DNA from: Rhodobacteraceae bacterium F11138
Lineage (GTDB): Bacteria > Pseudomonadota > Alphaproteobacteria > Rhodobacterales > Rhodobacteraceae
Direction: 5' to 3'
DNA length: 64,000 nt
NCBI GenBank assembly: GCA_016521575.1
Contig: JAEKDP010000003.1
Location: 248,001-312,000 of the forward strand
Part shown: positions 8,455 to 20,394 of the stretch, one piece after another
Layout of the letters: each line of letters opens with the position of its first letter
How positions within the stretch are numbered: position 1 is the stretch's first letter
Program-made: the position numbers and the translations under genes
Notes under the pieces: generated by a model
What the model saw: only the letters and a program-made list of their open reading frames with translations
Told to the model about the DNA's origin: nothing
The model's database searches: none

Positions 8455-9930
8455 ATGAAATACGAAATCGTTCGCGCCGAAGACAATTCACCGGGCTCCG
8501 CGCCCCGATTGAATGAATCCGCCCGCAATGTCGCGCTTGGGTTGCGGCGCGGGGCATTGGAACCGCTTTGGCTGACCTGTGTTGCTGCCGCTATCGATCT
8601 GCCGATCTTTGCGGTGGCCTATTGGTTCGCGCAATACGGCGCCACGCCTGCCGATGGGTTTGCGCCGCTTGCCGCCGCGGGATGGGCGGTGTTGGGGGCC
8701 GCGATTTTCGTGGCGATCATGGTTGCGACTGGCGTCTATCGCAGCGCGATCATGGCGGATCGGGTTTCATTCATCGCCCGCAGCGTGCTGTGTGCGTCGC
8801 TTCCTGTTCTGGGCTATCTCGACTTTCTGCCGCCCGAAGAGATGCACACGGCCCTGACGGCGATCGTGCTGAGCCTGGCTGTACCCCTGATTCCCATTCG
8901 GCTGGGGGCCGTGATGATTGTGCGTTGGATCATCGACACCGGCTTGATCGCGCGACGGGCGGTGATCGCGGGCGGCGGCGAAGAGGCGGCGCGGCTGATC
9001 CGGGGGCTGGGCGAACGGCAAGGTAATGACATCCGGCTCTATGGCATATTCGACGACCGGAACGACACGCGGTCCCCGGCGCAGGTTCTGGGCATTCCCA
9101 AAATCGGCACTTATGAGAACCTGATCGCCTTCGTGCGCGCCTCGGATATTGATCTGGTGATCATTGCGCTGCCCTTTACGGCGGAAAACCGCATCAAGTG
9201 GTTGCTGGATGAGTTCAGCGTCCTGCCGGTCGAGGTCGGGCTGTCCTCTTACAGCAAGGACTATGCGTTCGAGAATACCGGTCAGGCACCGTCGCTGCAG
9301 CGGCAACGGCGGATCTTTGCGCCGGAATGTCGGCTGACCAAGCGCCTGTTTGATGTGTTTTTCGCGGTCTGCGCCCTGGCGTTGTTGTGGCCGGTGCTGA
9401 TCCTGGCCGCGCTTGCCGTGCGTCTGGACAGCCCCGGGCCGGTGCTGTTTCGCCAGCGCCGGCACGGGTACAACAACCGCATCATCGAGGTCCGGAAGTT
9501 CCGCTCGATGTATGTCGATATGGCTGACCCTTCGGGCCGGCAGGTGGTGACTCAGGGGGACCGCCGGGTCACACGGGTGGGCCGTTTCCTGCGGCGCAGT
9601 TCCATTGACGAGCTGCCGCAACTGTTCAACGTTCTGCGCGGGGACCTGTCGATGGTGGGACCGCGGCCCCATGCGGTCGAAGCCATGTCCAGCCGGCAAG
9701 AAAGGTTCTCGCAGATCGTCGAAGGGTATTGCGCGCGGCACAGGTTGCCGCCCGGCATTACCGGATGGGCCCAGATCAACGGTTGGCGGGGCGAAATCGA
9801 CGACGCCGCCAAGCTGGAAGCGCGGATTGCGCATGACCTGTTCTATATCGAGAACTGGTCGTTCTGGTTCGACCTGAAAATCCTTCTGCGCACGCCTTGC
9901 AGCCTGTTGAACCCCAAGGGAAGCTATTAG
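8455..9930 (+). CDS. Exopolysaccharide polyprenyl glycosylphosphotransferase (WcaJ/ExoY type)
   Basis: Encodes 491 residues. Four N-terminal membrane segments (about 35-160) precede a Rossmann-like CoA-binding_3 region (RAVIAGGGEEAARLIRGLG). From about residue 294 comes the catalytic bacterial sugar transferase domain: RLTKRLFDVF, a membrane helix, DSPGPVLFRQ, VRKFRSMY, SIDELPQLFNVLRGDLSMVGPRP and GITGWAQINGWRG. The family moves a hexose-1-phosphate onto undecaprenyl phosphate, the first step in exopolysaccharide repeat-unit assembly. Glucose is the likely sugar, by similarity. An upstream GTG at 8419 is possible. No further EPS genes follow, so it may act as a stand-alone initiator. Confidence 0.92.
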   Translation: MKYEIVRAEDNSPGSAPRLNESARNVALGLRRGALEPLWLTCVAAAIDLPIFAVAYWFAQYGATPADGFAPLAAAGWAVLGAAIFVAIMVATGVYRSAIMADRVSFIARSVLCASLPVLGYLDFLPPEEMHTALTAIVLSLAVPLIPIRLGAVMIVRWIIDTGLIARRAVIAGGGEEAARLIRGLGERQGNDIRLYGIFDDRNDTRSPAQVLGIPKIGTYENLIAFVRASDIDLVIIALPFTAENRIKWLLDEFSVLPVEVGLSSYSKDYAFENTGQAPSLQRQRRIFAPECRLTKRLFDVFFAVCALALLWPVLILAALAVRLDSPGPVLFRQRRHGYNNRIIEVRKFRSMYVDMADPSGRQVVTQGDRRVTRVGRFLRRSSIDELPQLFNVLRGDLSMVGPRPHAVEAMSSRQERFSQIVEGYCARHRLPPGITGWAQINGWRGEIDDAAKLEARIAHDLFYIENWSFWFDLKILLRTPCSLLNPKGSY

Positions 9931-10094
9931 AGGCCGCCGAAAACCTGCGGGGGCCTCATGATGGGGTGCTGCGCGGGGCTGACCGTGGGATGCCGGGGCA
10001 AGATCCGGCCGCGCCCACGACCATCCGGCGACAGCGCGGTATTGGGGGCCGTGGCCTCTTGCGGATCATTGGGCGCGAACCGATATATGCGCCC

Positions 10095-10910
10095 ATGAGT
10101 GACCTCAGCCATCCTGTTTCAACGTCGTTGCGCGCCCGTGCCGCCCGCATTGCACAAAGACCCGCGTTCGAGAATTTCATTCTTGGCGTGATTCTGTTCA
10201 ACGCTGTCATCCTGGGGCTTGAGACCTCGCAGGTGGTGATGGAGCGGGCCGGAGGATTGATCCGGCTGCTGGACAAGCTGTGTCTCGGCATCTTTGTGGC
10301 CGAAATTCTGCTCAAACTGGTTGGGCGGGGGCGCGCGTTCTTTCATCGTGGCTGGAATATCTTCGACTTCGTGATCGTGGGTATTTCCCTTGTTCCCGCA
10401 ACCCAGGGGCTGAGCGTATTGCGCGCCTTGCGGATCCTGCGGATGTTGCGTGTCGTGTCGGTCGCCCCATCGCTGCGCCGCGTCGTCGAAGGGCTGGTCA
10501 ACGCCCTGCCGGGAATGGGATCGGTGTTCCTGTTGATGGGGGTGATTTTCTATATCGGGTCCGTGATGGCCACCAAACTGTTCGGGACCGCCTTTCCGGA
10601 ATGGTTCGGCACCTTGGGGCGTTCCGGCTATTCCCTGTTTCAGATCATGACGCTGGAAAGCTGGTCGATGGGCATCGTGCGCCCGGTGATGCAGGTCTAT
10701 CCCTATGCGTGGATGTTCTTTGTTCCTTTCATCATGGTCACGACATTTGCTGTGGTGAACCTGCTGGTCGGTCTGATCGTCAATTCGATGCAGGACGCGC
10801 ATCACGAGGAAAACAACGAAAAGACCGATACCTATCGTGACGAAGTGCTGGCCCGTCTGGCCGATCTGGAAGCATTGATACAATCGCAGAACAACAAACC
10901 GCGCGAATGA
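10095..10910 (+). CDS. Bacterial voltage-gated sodium channel (BacNav/NaChBac type)
   Basis: Encodes 271 residues with six membrane segments. S4 (about 108-120) carries Arg at positions 110, 113, 116 and 119, the regular three-residue spacing of a voltage sensor. The pore loop contains TLESWSM at 186-192, the same selectivity-filter sequence as in NavAb and NavSp and the hallmark of sodium selectivity in homotetrameric BacNav channels. S6 (about 208-232) is followed by an acidic EEN-rich neck and a C-terminal coiled-coil (EVLARLADLEALIQSQ) that should hold the tetramer together. The gene is followed, 83 bases on, by a MATE exporter that may be Na+-driven. Confidence 0.95.
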   Translation: MSDLSHPVSTSLRARAARIAQRPAFENFILGVILFNAVILGLETSQVVMERAGGLIRLLDKLCLGIFVAEILLKLVGRGRAFFHRGWNIFDFVIVGISLVPATQGLSVLRALRILRMLRVVSVAPSLRRVVEGLVNALPGMGSVFLLMGVIFYIGSVMATKLFGTAFPEWFGTLGRSGYSLFQIMTLESWSMGIVRPVMQVYPYAWMFFVPFIMVTTFAVVNLLVGLIVNSMQDAHHEENNEKTDTYRDEVLARLADLEALIQSQNNKPRE

Positions 10911-10993
10911 CGCGGGCCGGTCGGTCGGCATGAACCGGCGGGCGGGCCACGGGGCCTTGCCGGAACCGGATATTGCGCCTAGAGCGTGATCTC

Positions 10994-12355
10994 ATGACTG
11001 TGGCGATGACATACTCCGGACATATCCGGGCCATTCTGGTGTTGGGCCTGCCGTTGATTGGCGGGCATCTGGCGCAGTTTGCCATTGGGCTGACCGATAC
11101 GGTGATGCTGGGCTGGTATGGCGTCGGCGAACTGGCCGCCGTGACGCTGGGGACAAGCTATTTCTTCGTGCTGTTCATCCTGGGGGCGGGGTTTGCGCTG
11201 GCGGTGATGCCGATGGTGGCAACCGCCGAGGCCAGCGCGGATACGACCAGCGTGCGCCGGGTCACCCGCATGGGGCTGTGGCTGTCGCTGGGGTATGCGG
11301 TGCTGGCCATGCCCGCGATGATCTGGGCCGAAAGGATTCTGCTGGCGCTTGGTCAGGGGGCCGAGGTCTCTGCCCTGGCCGGAGCCTATTTGCGGCTGGC
11401 TGGCTGGGGGTTGTTTCCGGCACTTCTGGTGATGGTGCTGAAATCCTATCTGGCGGCGCAGGAACGCACACAGGTGGTGTTGTGGATCACCTTGCTGGCG
11501 GCGTTGACCAACGGATTGGTCAACTATGCGCTGATCTTTGGCAATTGGGGCGCACCCGAGTTGGGCATTACCGGCGCGGCCATCGCTTCGGTTCTGACCC
11601 AGGGGGTGTCGCTGGTTGCGGTGGTTCTGTATGCGGTGCTGGCCCTGCCCGAACACAGCCTGTTCCAGAGATTCTGGAAACCCGATTGGGAGATGCTGGG
11701 CAAGGTATTCCTGTTGGGTGTGCCGATCGGGCTGACCACGGTCAGCGAAGTCAGCCTGTTTTCGGCCTCTGCCTTGATGATGGGCTGGCTGGGTACGGTC
11801 CCGCTGGCGGCGCATGGGATCGTGGTGGCGGTGTCGTCGGCGACCTTCATGGTCCATCTGGGGCTGAGCAACGTGGCCACGATCCGCGCTGGCAATGCCT
11901 ATGGGCGTCGCGACCGGCTGCACATGGTGCGCGGCGCGGTGGTGGTCATGGCGCTGTCGCTGGGATTTGCCGCCCTGACGGTGGTTGCGTTCCTGGTCAT
12001 CCCCAAGCCGGTCCTGTCGCTGTTCCTGGAGCCGGACAATCCCGCCCGCAGCGAAATCCTGACGATCGGGGTCGGGTTGCTGGCCATCGCGGCGCTGTTC
12101 CAACTGGTTGACGGCGCCCAGGCCATTGCGCTGGGTCTGTTGCGCGGGGTGCAGGACACCCAGGTGCCGATGCTGATGGCGGCGCTGTCCTATTGGGGGG
12201 TGGGGATGCCCACATCCTATGTGCTGGGCTTCACGATGGGGCTGGGCGGGATCGGCATCTGGCTGGGGCTGGTGGCCGGGCTGGGCTGTGCCGCGGTGTT
12301 CCTGATATTTCGCTTTCTGGGGCGTGGCATCCGCAAGGTCGAACAGGCCGGCTGA
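10994..12355 (+). CDS. MATE-family multidrug/Na+ antiporter (NorM-like)
   Basis: Encodes 453 residues with twelve predicted membrane segments in two similar halves. The N-terminal LGLPLIGGHLAQFAIGLTDTVMLG and the later GITGAAIASVLTQG are typical MatE domain elements. NorM-type proteins export cationic drugs in exchange for Na+ or H+. The ATG at 10994 is used; an upstream TTG would add seven residues. The Na+ channel directly upstream is in the same direction, but co-function is only a guess. The ion coupled and the substrate cannot be read from the sequence. Confidence 0.92.
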   Translation: MTVAMTYSGHIRAILVLGLPLIGGHLAQFAIGLTDTVMLGWYGVGELAAVTLGTSYFFVLFILGAGFALAVMPMVATAEASADTTSVRRVTRMGLWLSLGYAVLAMPAMIWAERILLALGQGAEVSALAGAYLRLAGWGLFPALLVMVLKSYLAAQERTQVVLWITLLAALTNGLVNYALIFGNWGAPELGITGAAIASVLTQGVSLVAVVLYAVLALPEHSLFQRFWKPDWEMLGKVFLLGVPIGLTTVSEVSLFSASALMMGWLGTVPLAAHGIVVAVSSATFMVHLGLSNVATIRAGNAYGRRDRLHMVRGAVVVMALSLGFAALTVVAFLVIPKPVLSLFLEPDNPARSEILTIGVGLLAIAALFQLVDGAQAIALGLLRGVQDTQVPMLMAALSYWGVGMPTSYVLGFTMGLGGIGIWLGLVAGLGCAAVFLIFRFLGRGIRKVEQAG

Positions 12356-12372
12356 GCCCCGTCAGCGCGCGT

Positions 12373-12776
12373 TCAGGTGTCCCGGGACAGGCGGGCGGCT
12401 TTCTTGCGCACCAGAACCTCGCGCAGATCATGCATGGCCAGCAACAGCGTATCTGTGACTTCGGCCAGTTGGGCATCCGTGGCACGCGACTGCGCCCAAT
12501 GCGCGGTCAGGTTCAGATGGTCGACGGCGCGGTGGATGTCATCCATATCCCGCCGCGCCAGCAGCGCGCTGCGATCCTCCATCCACTGGCGGATCCGTGC
12601 GAGATCGGTGTCCGACAGCGTGCGGCCGCCATGGGGCTTGATCTCGCCGTTGCGAATGTTGACCACCGCAATCTGATCCATTTCAATCCGGCGCTGCCGG
12701 TTTTCGGTGTCGATGCGGTAGACAAAGGCACCGTTGTCGCGCACACGAAAGAAATATTCGGGAAGTTCGGTCGTGG

Positions 12777-12780
<4 letters not shown>
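12373..12780 (-). CDS. Conserved hypothetical protein
   Basis: Encodes 135 residues, soluble, without signal peptide or Cys. The N-terminal half (PEYFFRVRDNGAFVYRID, MDQIAVVNIRNGEIKPHG) looks like a small beta sheet, and the C-terminal half is helical and basic. I do not recognise the family. Its start codon overlaps the stop of the VOC gene by 4 bases (ATGA), so it is the last gene of a three-gene operon behind aspartate aminotransferase. No function is proposed. Confidence 0.75.
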
Positions 12781-15084
<2,304 letters not shown>

Positions 15085-15157
15085 TAATTCCGCTTAACTG
15101 ATTATTCGGGTTTTCACGCCAATCTCTGAACCGAGCAGTTCGAGTCGGAGAGATTGG

Positions 15158-15655
15158 ATGAGTATGGAAATGCAAGTGGGTCCGGTGACCCGTAAGGGAT
15201 TCATGACCGGTTATCTGGAGGCGCTGGCGCTGGTCGAGCGACTGCATCGCCTGCTGCTGGACGTGATCAAGGACGAGTTCGAACGGGTTGGAGTGTTGGA
15301 AATCAATGCGGTTCAGGCATTGCTTCTGTTCAACATCGGCGAAAACGAAGTAACCGCAGGCGAGTTGAAAAGCCGGGGTTACTATCAGGGCAGCAACGTC
15401 AGCTATAATCTCAAGAAGCTGGTCGAAATGGGCTATATGCACCACCAGCGCTGTGAAATCGATCGCCGCTCGGTCCGGGTCAAACTGACTCCGCGTGGGC
15501 GTGAAATCCGCGACATCGTGGAAGGATTGTTCACCCGCCATGCCGAGGGGCTGGAAGGCAAGGGCGTGATCAGTGCCGACGGGATCGAGGATATCACCGC
15601 ATCGCTGAAACGCGTCGAGCGATACTGGACGGATCAGATTCGCTATATCTACTGA
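15158..15655 (+). CDS. ldtR: MarR-family regulator, LdtR type
   Basis: Encodes 165 residues from an ATG behind GGAGAG. The winged helix is visible as INAVQALLLFNIGENEVTAGELKSRG, YYQGSNVSYNLKKLVEMGYM and the wing RCEIDRRSVRVKLTPRGREI. The overall sequence matches the LdtR branch, known in Rhizobiales, where it controls an L,D-transpeptidase gene and osmotic stress traits. The target in this organism is not visible nearby. The gene is separated from sdhE by 73 bases and followed by a clear terminator. Confidence 0.8.
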   Translation: MSMEMQVGPVTRKGFMTGYLEALALVERLHRLLLDVIKDEFERVGVLEINAVQALLLFNIGENEVTAGELKSRGYYQGSNVSYNLKKLVEMGYMHHQRCEIDRRSVRVKLTPRGREIRDIVEGLFTRHAEGLEGKGVISADGIEDITASLKRVERYWTDQIRYIY

Positions 15656-15731
15656 CGGGGCATCCGTGGCCGGCCCGGCGGGTCAGGCGCGAACGGATTT
15701 TCGGGCAGTGCGGGTCGAACGGGCCCGCCAG

Positions 15732-15760
15732 AGGGTGCGGTCGGAGCGGCCGCACCCTTT
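15732..15760. terminator. Rho-independent terminator between convergent genes
   Basis: Stem AGGGTGCGG (15732-15740) pairs with CCGCACCCT (15750-15758) and is followed by TTCTGT. It lies 76 bases after the LdtR-like gene and just before the stop of the convergent DUF1194 gene. Confidence 0.75.
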
Positions 15761-15769
15761 CTGTCCGGC

Positions 15770-16519
15770 TTATTCCTGTCCGGCACGGGCGGGATTGGGG
15801 GAGGGGCCGGAAGATCGGGCATCCTTTGTGCGCGATGACAGCATCACCCCGCGCAATTCGCGTTCCAGTTTGCGTCGCATGGCGCGCTCGAAATCCTGAA
15901 ACCCCTGAGCGACCTCCAGAAAGGCACCGGGACCATGTAGAACCTGGGTGCGGAAAAAATCCATCAGGGAAACCTCGGTTTCATATTCGGCGGCGTTCAC
16001 CACCAGCCCGTTGACGGTCACACCGGCAAAAGGAAATTCGGCATAGGCCGCGGCGGGCGGAAACCCGTCGTTGTTCTTGCCGTCTCCGGAAATGTCGAGG
16101 GTGCGATACAGGCAGGATGGCGCGCGGCGCAAAACCCCGGCCCCGTACCCCAAGGCATAGCCCATGGCGGTGGGAAACTCTGATTCGCTGCGCTCGGTGC
16201 GCGCGATGATCTGCGATACTTCGAACAAGACAGCCGGGCTGTCGATGATATGCCAGTCCAGGATCAGCGCCTGGTTGTCGGTGCCGCTCGATTCATAGGC
16301 GGCCAGCGCGACCGGCAGATCGCTGGCAAAGAACGCCTGCCTGACCTCGGGGGCGATCAGCGCGGCGGCCAGCCCGTCGCGTTGAAGCCTGTATTCGTCA
16401 GCATCCACCGATGAGGATACGTCCAGCGCCAGAACCAGCGCCAGCCTGCAATCGGCCATGGCCGCGCCCCCGCAAACGGCCACAAGAACCACTGCAAGCA
16501 GGCCCGCCAGGCGGCGCAT
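15770..16519 (-). CDS. DUF1194 exported protein with von Willebrand A-like MIDAS motif
   Basis: Encodes 249 residues. A signal peptide (MRRLAGLLAVVLVAVCGGAAMA) is followed by ALVLALDVSSSVDADEY, where DVSSS is a DxSxS metal-ion-dependent adhesion site. Later ISGDGKNNDGFPP supplies the second MIDAS-like loop. This is the DUF1194 family, common in Rhodobacterales and likely periplasmic. The protein probably binds a partner through a metal ion, but the partner is unknown. The tail is disordered and Pro/Ser-rich. Confidence 0.85.
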   Translation of the reverse strand: MRRLAGLLAVVLVAVCGGAAMADCRLALVLALDVSSSVDADEYRLQRDGLAAALIAPEVRQAFFASDLPVALAAYESSGTDNQALILDWHIIDSPAVLFEVSQIIARTERSESEFPTAMGYALGYGAGVLRRAPSCLYRTLDISGDGKNNDGFPPAAAYAEFPFAGVTVNGLVVNAAEYETEVSLMDFFRTQVLHGPGAFLEVAQGFQDFERAMRRKLERELRGVMLSSRTKDARSSGPSPNPARAGQE

Positions 16520-16525
16520 GGGGTG

Positions 16526-16954
16526 TTACCAGTGGCCGGTGTTTTGCATGCTGTCCCATGGGGCGGCGGGGGGCAGTGATTCGCCCTTTTGCAGCAGTTC
16601 GATCGACACATTGTCAGGACTGCGCACAAAGGCCATATGGCCGTCACGCGGCGGCCGGTTGATGGTGACTCCGTTGTCCATCAGGTGCTGGCAGGTTTCG
16701 TAGATGTTGTCGACCTCATAGGCCAGATGCCCGAAATGCCGGCTGTCGCTGGGCAGGCCCTCGTCGCCATCCCAGTTATAGGTCAGTTCGACCGGGCACT
16801 CTTCCTGTCCCGGAGGCGCGAGGAACACCAGCGTGAACCGGCCCTGTTCGCTGTCATAGTGCCGCGTTTTCTTCAGCCCCAGCAATTCGAAAAAGGCAAT
16901 GGATTTGTCCAGGTCGGCAACGCGCACCATGGTGTGCAGATATTTGATGGTCAT
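16526..16954 (-). CDS. gloA: Lactoylglutathione lyase (glyoxalase I)
   Basis: Encodes 142 residues. The start at 16954 has GGAGG 5 bases upstream. The expected metal ligands of glyoxalase I are all present: His7 (YLHTMVRV), Glu56 (PVELTYNW), His76 (HFGHLAYEV) and Glu119 (SIELLQKG). The enzyme converts the methylglyoxal-glutathione hemithioacetal to S-lactoylglutathione in the cytoplasm. Its stop lies 6 bases before the start of the DUF1194 gene, so the two may be co-transcribed with gloA first. Confidence 0.95.
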   Translation of the reverse strand: MTIKYLHTMVRVADLDKSIAFFELLGLKKTRHYDSEQGRFTLVFLAPPGQEECPVELTYNWDGDEGLPSDSRHFGHLAYEVDNIYETCQHLMDNGVTINRPPRDGHMAFVRSPDNVSIELLQKGESLPPAAPWDSMQNTGHW

Positions 16955-17015
16955 GGGAACCTCCGTTTTCGGGCGCAACATACCACCTGCAGCGGACAGG
17001 ACCAGTGGCGCAGGG

Positions 17016-18401
17016 TCAGAATTTCGATCCCACATCCAGCGAGACGGAAAGCTCGCGGGATGAAAACCGGCTGAAGTTCGAGCTCTTGCGCCCGGTGCGC
17101 AGGCGCAGGATCGGAACGAAACCGGCATAATCGTACCGGTCGAAGATCAGGCTGAGATCGCCGTATGCGGATGTATCGTTGCGTTGGGTTGGCGGGATGA
17201 ACAGGCTGGCGATGAAACGGTCATATCGCGTATGCCCCAGCACCAGGCCGATGGACAGCTGGGCCGGACCGATGGCGCGCCCCAATGTATAGCTCGCCCG
17301 GATTGACGCTGAATCATAGGTCCCGTTGGGGCTGTCGGCCCGGGCGTTCTGCAGCGCCAGTGCCAGCCCGAGCACGTCGCCATTCTGCAACCGGGTGCCA
17401 AATTCGGCCCTTACCCCCAGGACGCGGGCGTCGTTGGTGGTGTAGAGCGCGCGAAAGCGCTGTTCCAGATCGGCACGCAGATGCACCCGGGACGTTTTGC
17501 CCAGTGCCCAGCTGCGGCGGCCCTTCAGGCGGGCGAACCGATAGCTGCGTTCGCCGCCGTACCAGCTTTCGCCAAAGGCCAGTCCGATGTCGCCGCTGTG
17601 CTTGCTGTCGTCGGGGCCGATGGCAAAGGCGTGGGACAGCGACAGTTCGGCGTAGGTCGAGCCGAAATCGGATCCCGTGGCTTGTGGGGCCATGTCCTTG
17701 GCTTCGGACGACAGGGCGACGCGTTCTATGTACACGCGCGCACCCAGCGATGTGGCGCTTCTGGCGGTCGTGTGCAACCGATAGGATGGCGCGATGTCAA
17801 GCGAAGCGATCAGACCCGACAGGGCCAGCGCGGCGCCGTTGATCGTGCCGCCGTCCGGGACCCCGTCGATGATGTTCAGCGATGTGTCCGAGCCATTGTT
17901 GACGTTGTTGGATGGGCGCACCCCGCCCTGCAGCCGCAAGGACCAGGGATTGACCTGCCGCAACATGCGATAGTCCCGCGCCACGCGCTCTTCGTCGCGT
18001 TCCGTGGGGGCATGGATGGCAGTGCGGCGCAGCCAGAGTTGAGACAGGCTGTAGCGTTCGGCCTGAAAGGCCATGCGCGATGCCATCTGTGCGGCTTCGA
18101 ACCGGGCCGGCCCCGAACCCGCATAGCGATAGGACAGGGCCGCCGCCTTTCGCGCCAGATCCGGATCGCCCAGCCGAGCGTTTGCCTTGGCCAGGATGTA
18201 ATAGACCAGCGGGTCTTTGGGGTCGGTCCTGAGCAGGCTCTTGGCCAACAGGATCGCCGTGCCGGGGTCACCGTTCTCCAGCGCGTGTATGGCCAGGTTG
18301 CGCGCCTCGGCGGGGGCAAGCTGGACGCGGTCGGGGGTCTGGGCGACCGCGGGCAGCATCATCGAGGCGCACAGGACCAGACCGGCGAATATGGCCCGCA
18401 C
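17016..18401 (-). CDS. Slam-like surface lipoprotein assembly modifier (TPR plus DUF560 barrel)
   Basis: Encodes 461 residues from a GTG codon with GGACGG-like sequence upstream; the product begins with a signal peptide ([21 protein letters not shown]). Residues about 28-150 form TPR-like helices ([39 protein letters not shown]). Residues about 160-461 form a beta-barrel ending in Phe (SLDVGSKF), consistent with the DUF560 domain of Slam proteins. Slams move certain lipoproteins across the outer membrane in Neisseria and others. The gene directly upstream, 11 bases away, encodes a TbpB-like lipoprotein, the typical cargo, which strengthens the call. Confidence 0.78.
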   Translation of the reverse strand: MRAIFAGLVLCASMMLPAVAQTPDRVQLAPAEARNLAIHALENGDPGTAILLAKSLLRTDPKDPLVYYILAKANARLGDPDLARKAAALSYRYAGSGPARFEAAQMASRMAFQAERYSLSQLWLRRTAIHAPTERDEERVARDYRMLRQVNPWSLRLQGGVRPSNNVNNGSDTSLNIIDGVPDGGTINGAALALSGLIASLDIAPSYRLHTTARSATSLGARVYIERVALSSEAKDMAPQATGSDFGSTYAELSLSHAFAIGPDDSKHSGDIGLAFGESWYGGERSYRFARLKGRRSWALGKTSRVHLRADLEQRFRALYTTNDARVLGVRAEFGTRLQNGDVLGLALALQNARADSPNGTYDSASIRASYTLGRAIGPAQLSIGLVLGHTRYDRFIASLFIPPTQRNDTSAYGDLSLIFDRYDYAGFVPILRLRTGRKSSNFSRFSSRELSVSLDVGSKF

Positions 18402-18412
18402 AGTCCGGTCCG

Positions 18413-19303
18413 TCAGTTGCTGCGTTCCAGAACGAACAGCCCGTATTCTTCTTCGTCATCCAGCCCGTCGACGTGATCCTTGGCATATAGTCCGCCGGCG
18501 ACGGCGCTGGAATTCACGCCTCCGAAGGTGCCGCTGTAATCGCCCTTGGTCTGGTGGGCGACGGTGATTTCCCCGGTGAAGGTGCCGTCGTCCGAGATGT
18601 CTGTGGGCGCGATTTCCAGATCCGGCAGGTCAAGCCCCGCAGCAACGTAGTTGCGGTTGTACACCGTGCCCTTGACCCGGTTGGTGGAAAAGTCGGCATT
18701 GATCCGTGCCTGGCCATAGACGCGCGCGGCCTGTCGCGGGGTCACCGCAGGATCGGTTCCGGGCGGCACCGGCAGCAGGGCGTTTCCATTGTCGGGATAG
18801 TTCATCAGCCCGACATATTCTCCATCATACCGCACATCGGTGTTTTCGCCATTCGCGCCGGGCCGGTCATAGGCCCCCGAACGCGCATAGGCGACACCGC
18901 CGTTGTAATACCCGTCCAGACCACCGGTTACGACCAGCACGCCCTGGGTGCCGTCCACGTCGCGGGCATAGGATGTCGAATGGGTGTTCAGCGCATCCGG
19001 CTGGCGGGTAAAGGCCTGATACTGCCCGCCAGGCGTATCCAGCGCCGCGGCGCGGTCATAGCCGACCGGCAAGGGCGTTCCGTTAAACGCCACGCCAGTG
19101 ACCACCAGGGCCGAGTTGTTCGGGTCGGACGTATCGGGGCTGAAACTGGCGGCATCCAGATCCCCGGCCACGGTTTCGGCCCTGGGATCGACCGGTTCTG
19201 TCGGATCGACCGGCTCGGGCTCGGTGTCTTCGATGAACGGATTGCTTCCGCTACAGGCAGACAATGCGGCTGCCACCAGGAGTCCGTACCAGATCCGTTT
19301 CAT
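18413..19303 (-). CDS. TbpB-like surface lipoprotein, probable Slam cargo
   Basis: Encodes 296 residues. The start at 19303 gives a lipoprotein signal with lipobox LSAC (Cys17). An acidic Pro-rich linker (EPEPVDPTEPVDP) follows. The C-terminal part ends with the barrel pattern found in transferrin-binding-protein-B-like domains: DGTFTGEITV, KGDYSGTFGGVNSSAVAGG, LYAKDHV and EYGLFVLERSN. The protein should be displayed on the outer surface if the Slam gene downstream acts on it. A ligand cannot be inferred; heme, metal or host protein binding are all possible for the fold. It is transcribed divergently from thyX. Confidence 0.75.
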   Translation of the reverse strand: MKRIWYGLLVAAALSACSGSNPFIEDTEPEPVDPTEPVDPRAETVAGDLDAASFSPDTSDPNNSALVVTGVAFNGTPLPVGYDRAAALDTPGGQYQAFTRQPDALNTHSTSYARDVDGTQGVLVVTGGLDGYYNGGVAYARSGAYDRPGANGENTDVRYDGEYVGLMNYPDNGNALLPVPPGTDPAVTPRQAARVYGQARINADFSTNRVKGTVYNRNYVAAGLDLPDLEIAPTDISDDGTFTGEITVAHQTKGDYSGTFGGVNSSAVAGGLYAKDHVDGLDDEEEYGLFVLERSN

Positions 19304-19488
19304 GTTTCTTGCCCTTGTTTCAACGCTTTTTCCGCCCAGCCTTGAACGTCTTGCGTGTGAAGTCAACGGCAACACACGTTAAAAGAGAATTACCCGGACA
19401 GCTGTTGCCATTATATGGCGGTTCACCTGTGTCCCAACCCCAGATATAGTCAACGTCTCAACAGATTCTGCAGGGAAAGGAATCGCGT

Positions 19489-20394
19489 ATGTCATTGTCG
19501 CCGGAACAACAGGCCGAAATCGACGAATTGCGGGGCAACCCGCAATCGACCTTGCGGGTCGTCGCACCCGGAATGGAGCGTCACCTGTATCAGGCGCGTC
19601 CGGTTCTGGATCACGGGTTCGTGCGGGTGGTCGATTACATGGGGGACGATGCCGCGATTTGTCAGGCCGCCCGGGTCAGTTACGGCAAGGGCACCAAAAG
19701 CGTTCAGAACGACGAAGGGCTGATCCGCTACTTGATGCGGCATTGGCATTCGACCCCGTTCGAGATGTGCGAACTGAAGCTGCATGTGAAATTGCCGGTC
19801 TTTGTGGCACGGCAGTGGATTCGCCATCGCACCGCCAACGTGAACGAATATTCCGCGCGCTACTCCATTCTGGACCGTGAATTCTATATCCCTGCCCCGG
19901 AACACATCAACGCGCAGTCAGTGGTCAACAATCAGGGGCGTGGCGACGTGTTGCAAGGCGAAGAGGCCGCGCGCGTTCTGGATATACTCAAGGCGGATTC
20001 GGCCCGGTGCTATGACAATTACGAAGCGTTGATCTCGGATGACGGGCAGGCCGGTCTGGCGCGGGAACTGGCGCGGATGAACCTGCCGGCGAATATCTAT
20101 ACACAATGGTACTGGAAGGTGGATCTGCACAATCTGTTCCATTTCCTGCGGCTGCGGGCGGATGCCCACGCGCAATACGAAATCCGTGTCTATGCCGATG
20201 CGATTTGTGAAATGGTGGCCGACTGGGTGCCAGCCGCCTACAAGGCGTTTGAAGACTATCGGATGGGATCGGTCGCCATGTCCGCCCAGATGATCGACTG
20301 CCTGCGCCGGATGCTGAAAGGCGAAACCGTGACGCAGGAGTCTTCAGGCATGTCCGCCCGCGAATGGCGTGAATTTAAGGACGTCATCGCCTGA
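19489..20394 (+). CDS. thyX: FAD-dependent thymidylate synthase
   Basis: Encodes 301 residues, starting at an ATG behind GGGAAAGG. The ThyX motif [15 protein letters not shown] occupies residues 112-126, matching RHRx7S with the conserved NE and Arg. The enzyme makes dTMP from dUMP using methylene-tetrahydrofolate and NADPH through FAD, as a homotetramer. The region [23 protein letters not shown] is also typical. No thyA is present in the window. It is divergent from the lipoprotein gene and followed by a long non-coding stretch. Confidence 0.98.
   Translation: MSLSPEQQAEIDELRGNPQSTLRVVAPGMERHLYQARPVLDHGFVRVVDYMGDDAAICQAARVSYGKGTKSVQNDEGLIRYLMRHWHSTPFEMCELKLHVKLPVFVARQWIRHRTANVNEYSARYSILDREFYIPAPEHINAQSVVNNQGRGDVLQGEEAARVLDILKADSARCYDNYEALISDDGQAGLARELARMNLPANIYTQWYWKVDLHNLFHFLRLRADAHAQYEIRVYADAICEMVADWVPAAYKAFEDYRMGSVAMSAQMIDCLRRMLKGETVTQESSGMSAREWREFKDVIA

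Noticed and set aside
19407-19419. GCCAT-TAT-ATGGC dyad between the TbpB-like lipoprotein gene and thyX, considered as a Fur or Zur box
   Set aside because: It is too short and does not resemble the known Fur, Irr, Mur or Zur consensus sequences.
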